Source: Clostridia bacterium (GTDB taxonomy: Bacteria > Bacillota > Clostridia > Christensenellales > Borkfalkiaceae). Taken from it: 7,090 nt of DNA. The first letter of the stretch is position 1. Each line of letters opens with the position of its first letter. The position numbers and the translations under genes were made by a program. This document shows positions 5,648 to 7,090 of this stretch, piece after piece. Under the pieces are notes generated by a model. That model saw only the letters and a program-made list of their open reading frames with translations. It searched no databases and was not told the origin of the DNA. The DNA lies in the NCBI GenBank assembly GCA_029071285.1, contig JAIEAS010000027.1, forward strand, positions 1 through 7,090, in the 5' to 3' direction.

Positions 5648-6241
5648 ATGGACGTTTTTATCGAGCCTATCGGCAGGCTCATCAACGAGTTTTCAAAGCT
5701 GCCCGGCGTCGGCAAAAAGACGGCGCAGAGGTACGCTTACAAGATAATAGGAATGACCGAAGGCGAAGCGAAAGCCTTTGCCGACAGCATAGTCGAGTGC
5801 AAGCGTAAAGTGCGCTACTGCAAGGTGTGCGGCAACTTTACCGAAGAGGACGTTTGCGAAATCTGCAAGAGACGCGACGGCTCGACTATCTGCGTAGTCA
5901 AAGAGCCCAAGGACGTTATCGCAATGGAAAAACTGCACGAGTTCAAGGGCGTGTACCACGTTCTTCACGGCGTAATCAGTCCTATGGACGGCGTGGGACC
6001 CAACGACATACGCATTAAAGAACTTCTTGCCCGCGTAAACGAGGGCGACGTTCAAGAAGTAATTATGGCTACCAATCCCGACGTCGAGGGCGAGGCAACC
6101 GCAATGTATATTGCAAAAATTTTAAAGCCGCTCGGCGTGAACGTAACCCGTCTTGCGCACGGCATTCCTATCGGCAGCGAGCTGGAATACACTGACGAGG
6201 TGACGCTGTCCCGCGCACTTTCCGAGCGCAAACAAATTTAA
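5648..6241 (+). CDS. recR: Recombination protein RecR
   Basis: RecR acts with RecO (and RecF) to load RecA onto single-stranded DNA coated by SSB, in gap repair. At 197 aa it has the family's normal length (about 198 aa). The domains appear in the usual order. A helix-hairpin-helix DNA-binding motif ([19 protein letters not shown], 12-30) comes first. A four-cysteine zinc finger follows (Cys58, Cys61, Cys70, Cys73). A Toprim domain comes next, starting at about 80 with [10 protein letters not shown] (Glu86) and including [17 protein letters not shown] (107-123) and [16 protein letters not shown] (141-156, with Asp145). The C-terminal segment is [21 protein letters not shown]. No key residue is missing. 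The start is 1 nt after the ebfC stop and has only a weak ribosome binding site, so its translation is probably coupled to ebfC. Confidence 0.97.
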   Translation: MDVFIEPIGRLINEFSKLPGVGKKTAQRYAYKIIGMTEGEAKAFADSIVECKRKVRYCKVCGNFTEEDVCEICKRRDGSTICVVKEPKDVIAMEKLHEFKGVYHVLHGVISPMDGVGPNDIRIKELLARVNEGDVQEVIMATNPDVEGEATAMYIAKILKPLGVNVTRLAHGIPIGSELEYTDEVTLSRALSERKQI

Positions 6242-6257
6242 TTCAAGGAACTATTTA

Positions 6258-7090
6258 ATGAAAGTATCAGTTTTAGGCTGCGGACGATGGGGTTCGTTTA
6301 TCGCGTGGTATCAGGCGACCGTTCTCGGAAATCAGGTAACCAGCTGGGGACCCGAGGGCGAATATTCTTACGAAGTTTTAAAGGAAACGGGCAAAAACGA
6401 ATACGTAACTTTAGATAAATCGATAACCCTTACCTGCGACCTCAAAAAGGCGGTTGAAGGTGCGGACGTTATAATAATTTCAATTTCTTCGCAGGGGCTC
6501 CGCGGCTTTATGCAAAAAGTCATAAAATACGGCGTTAAGGATAAACCCTTCGTCCTCTGTATGAAGGGCATCGAGGAGGCGACGGGCAAAAGACTTTCAG
6601 AAGTTATGACCGAAAGCGGTATCCCCGCGCGCAACGTCGCGGTGTGGGTAGGACCGGGGCACATTCAGGCATTTACGCAAGGGATTCCCAACTGTATGGT
6701 AATCGACAGCGTAAACGAGGAACTTAAAAAATATCTTGCCGACAGCTTCAAAAGCAATCTCATCCGTTTTTATTACGGCAACGACCTTATCGGCACCGAA
6801 ATCGGCGCGGCGGCGAAAAACGTTCTCGGCATTGCCGCGGGTGTACTTGACGGAAGCGGTTACGTCAGTTTAAAGGGACCGCTTATGGCAAGGGGCGCGT
6901 ACGAGGTTGGAAGGTTGATTAAAGCAATGGGCGGCGAGTTCAATTCGGCTTACGGTCTGGCGCATCTGGGCGACTACGAAACGACCCTTTTCTCGGAGTA
7001 TTCGCACAACAGGATGTACGGCGAAATGATGGCTCACGGCGCAAAGTTTGAAAAGCTTGCTGAGGGCGTTATGACCGCAAAGGCAATGAA
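6258..7090 (+). CDS. gpsA: NAD(P)-dependent glycerol-3-phosphate dehydrogenase, GpsA family (3' truncated by window)
   Basis: GpsA reduces dihydroxyacetone phosphate to sn-glycerol 3-phosphate in the cytoplasm, the backbone precursor of phospholipids. The first 277 codons are present; the family is about 330-345 aa, so roughly 55-65 residues lie beyond the edge. The N-terminal Rossmann fold has VLGCGRWGS (5-13, the GxGxxG nucleotide loop), then ISSQGLR (76-82) and MKGIEEATG (102-110, with Lys103). The catalytic half has EIGAAAKNVLGIAAGVLDG (181-199, Lys187 being the catalytic-type lysine), LAHLGDYETT (234-243, Asp239) and SHNRMYGE (249-256, Arg252). The usual SGPSFA motif is replaced by VGPGHIQAF (131-139), and the loop after LDG lacks the common GDN. 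The ribosome binding site aaggaa (6245-6250) is 7 nt from the ATG. It follows recR by 16 nt. The family call is strong; the exact substrate is slightly less certain because of these changes. Confidence 0.87.
   Translation, partial: MKVSVLGCGRWGSFIAWYQATVLGNQVTSWGPEGEYSYEVLKETGKNEYVTLDKSITLTCDLKKAVEGADVIIISISSQGLRGFMQKVIKYGVKDKPFVLCMKGIEEATGKRLSEVMTESGIPARNVAVWVGPGHIQAFTQGIPNCMVIDSVNEELKKYLADSFKSNLIRFYYGNDLIGTEIGAAAKNVLGIAAGVLDGSGYVSLKGPLMARGAYEVGRLIKAMGGEFNSAYGLAHLGDYETTLFSEYSHNRMYGEMMAHGAKFEKLAEGVMTAKAM

Noticed and set aside
5693..6055. Reverse-strand open frame of 120 codons opposite recR
   Set aside because: It is antisense to an intact and well-conserved recR, with no translation signals.
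6368..6664. Reverse-strand open frame of 98 codons opposite the 5' half of gpsA
   Set aside because: The forward gpsA frame is clearly the coding one, with conserved motifs throughout; the antisense frame is a shadow.

Overview
The window looks like ordinary chromosomal DNA from a Firmicutes bacterium, most likely a member of class Clostridia. The evidence is the gene content: mini-RNase III, RlmB, a SigH-type sigma factor, a CwlD-type amidase and a Bacillus/Clostridium-style dnaX-ebfC-recR run. Base composition is moderate, with many gcg/ggc/aaa codons. I cannot place the genus. The SigH-like and CwlD-like genes hint at a spore-forming ancestry but do not prove that this organism makes spores.

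Layout. Positions 1-147 hold the 3' end of a forward gene with an S1 RNA-binding domain, probably polynucleotide phosphorylase, followed by a small hairpin. Positions 214-1122 encode a six-helix membrane protein that I do not recognise. A long hairpin at about 1132-1161 separates it from a converging reverse-strand gene, 1854-1168, which encodes a CwlD-like N-acetylmuramoyl-L-alanine amidase. A compact divergent intergenic region (1855-1917) carries a good sigma-A promoter reading forward.

From 1918 to the right edge the genes form one tightly packed forward operon: mrnC (23S rRNA maturation), rlmB (23S rRNA 2'-O-methylation), sigH (alternative sigma factor), dnaX (clamp-loader tau subunit), ebfC (nucleoid-associated protein), recR (recombination mediator) and the 5' part of gpsA (glycerol-3-phosphate dehydrogenase). 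Neighbouring genes overlap by 11 or 4 nt, abut, or are separated by 1 to 18 nt, so translational coupling is likely throughout.

The unit joins ribosome maturation, a stationary-phase/sporulation-type sigma factor, replication and repair, and phospholipid precursor synthesis. I found no mobile element, CRISPR array, tRNA or rRNA, and nothing that amounts to a new biological system. The most interesting points are the almost leaderless start of mrnC, the fusion of the sigH and dnaX-recR neighbourhoods, the atypical GPGH motif in the GpsA-like protein, and the unknown membrane protein.
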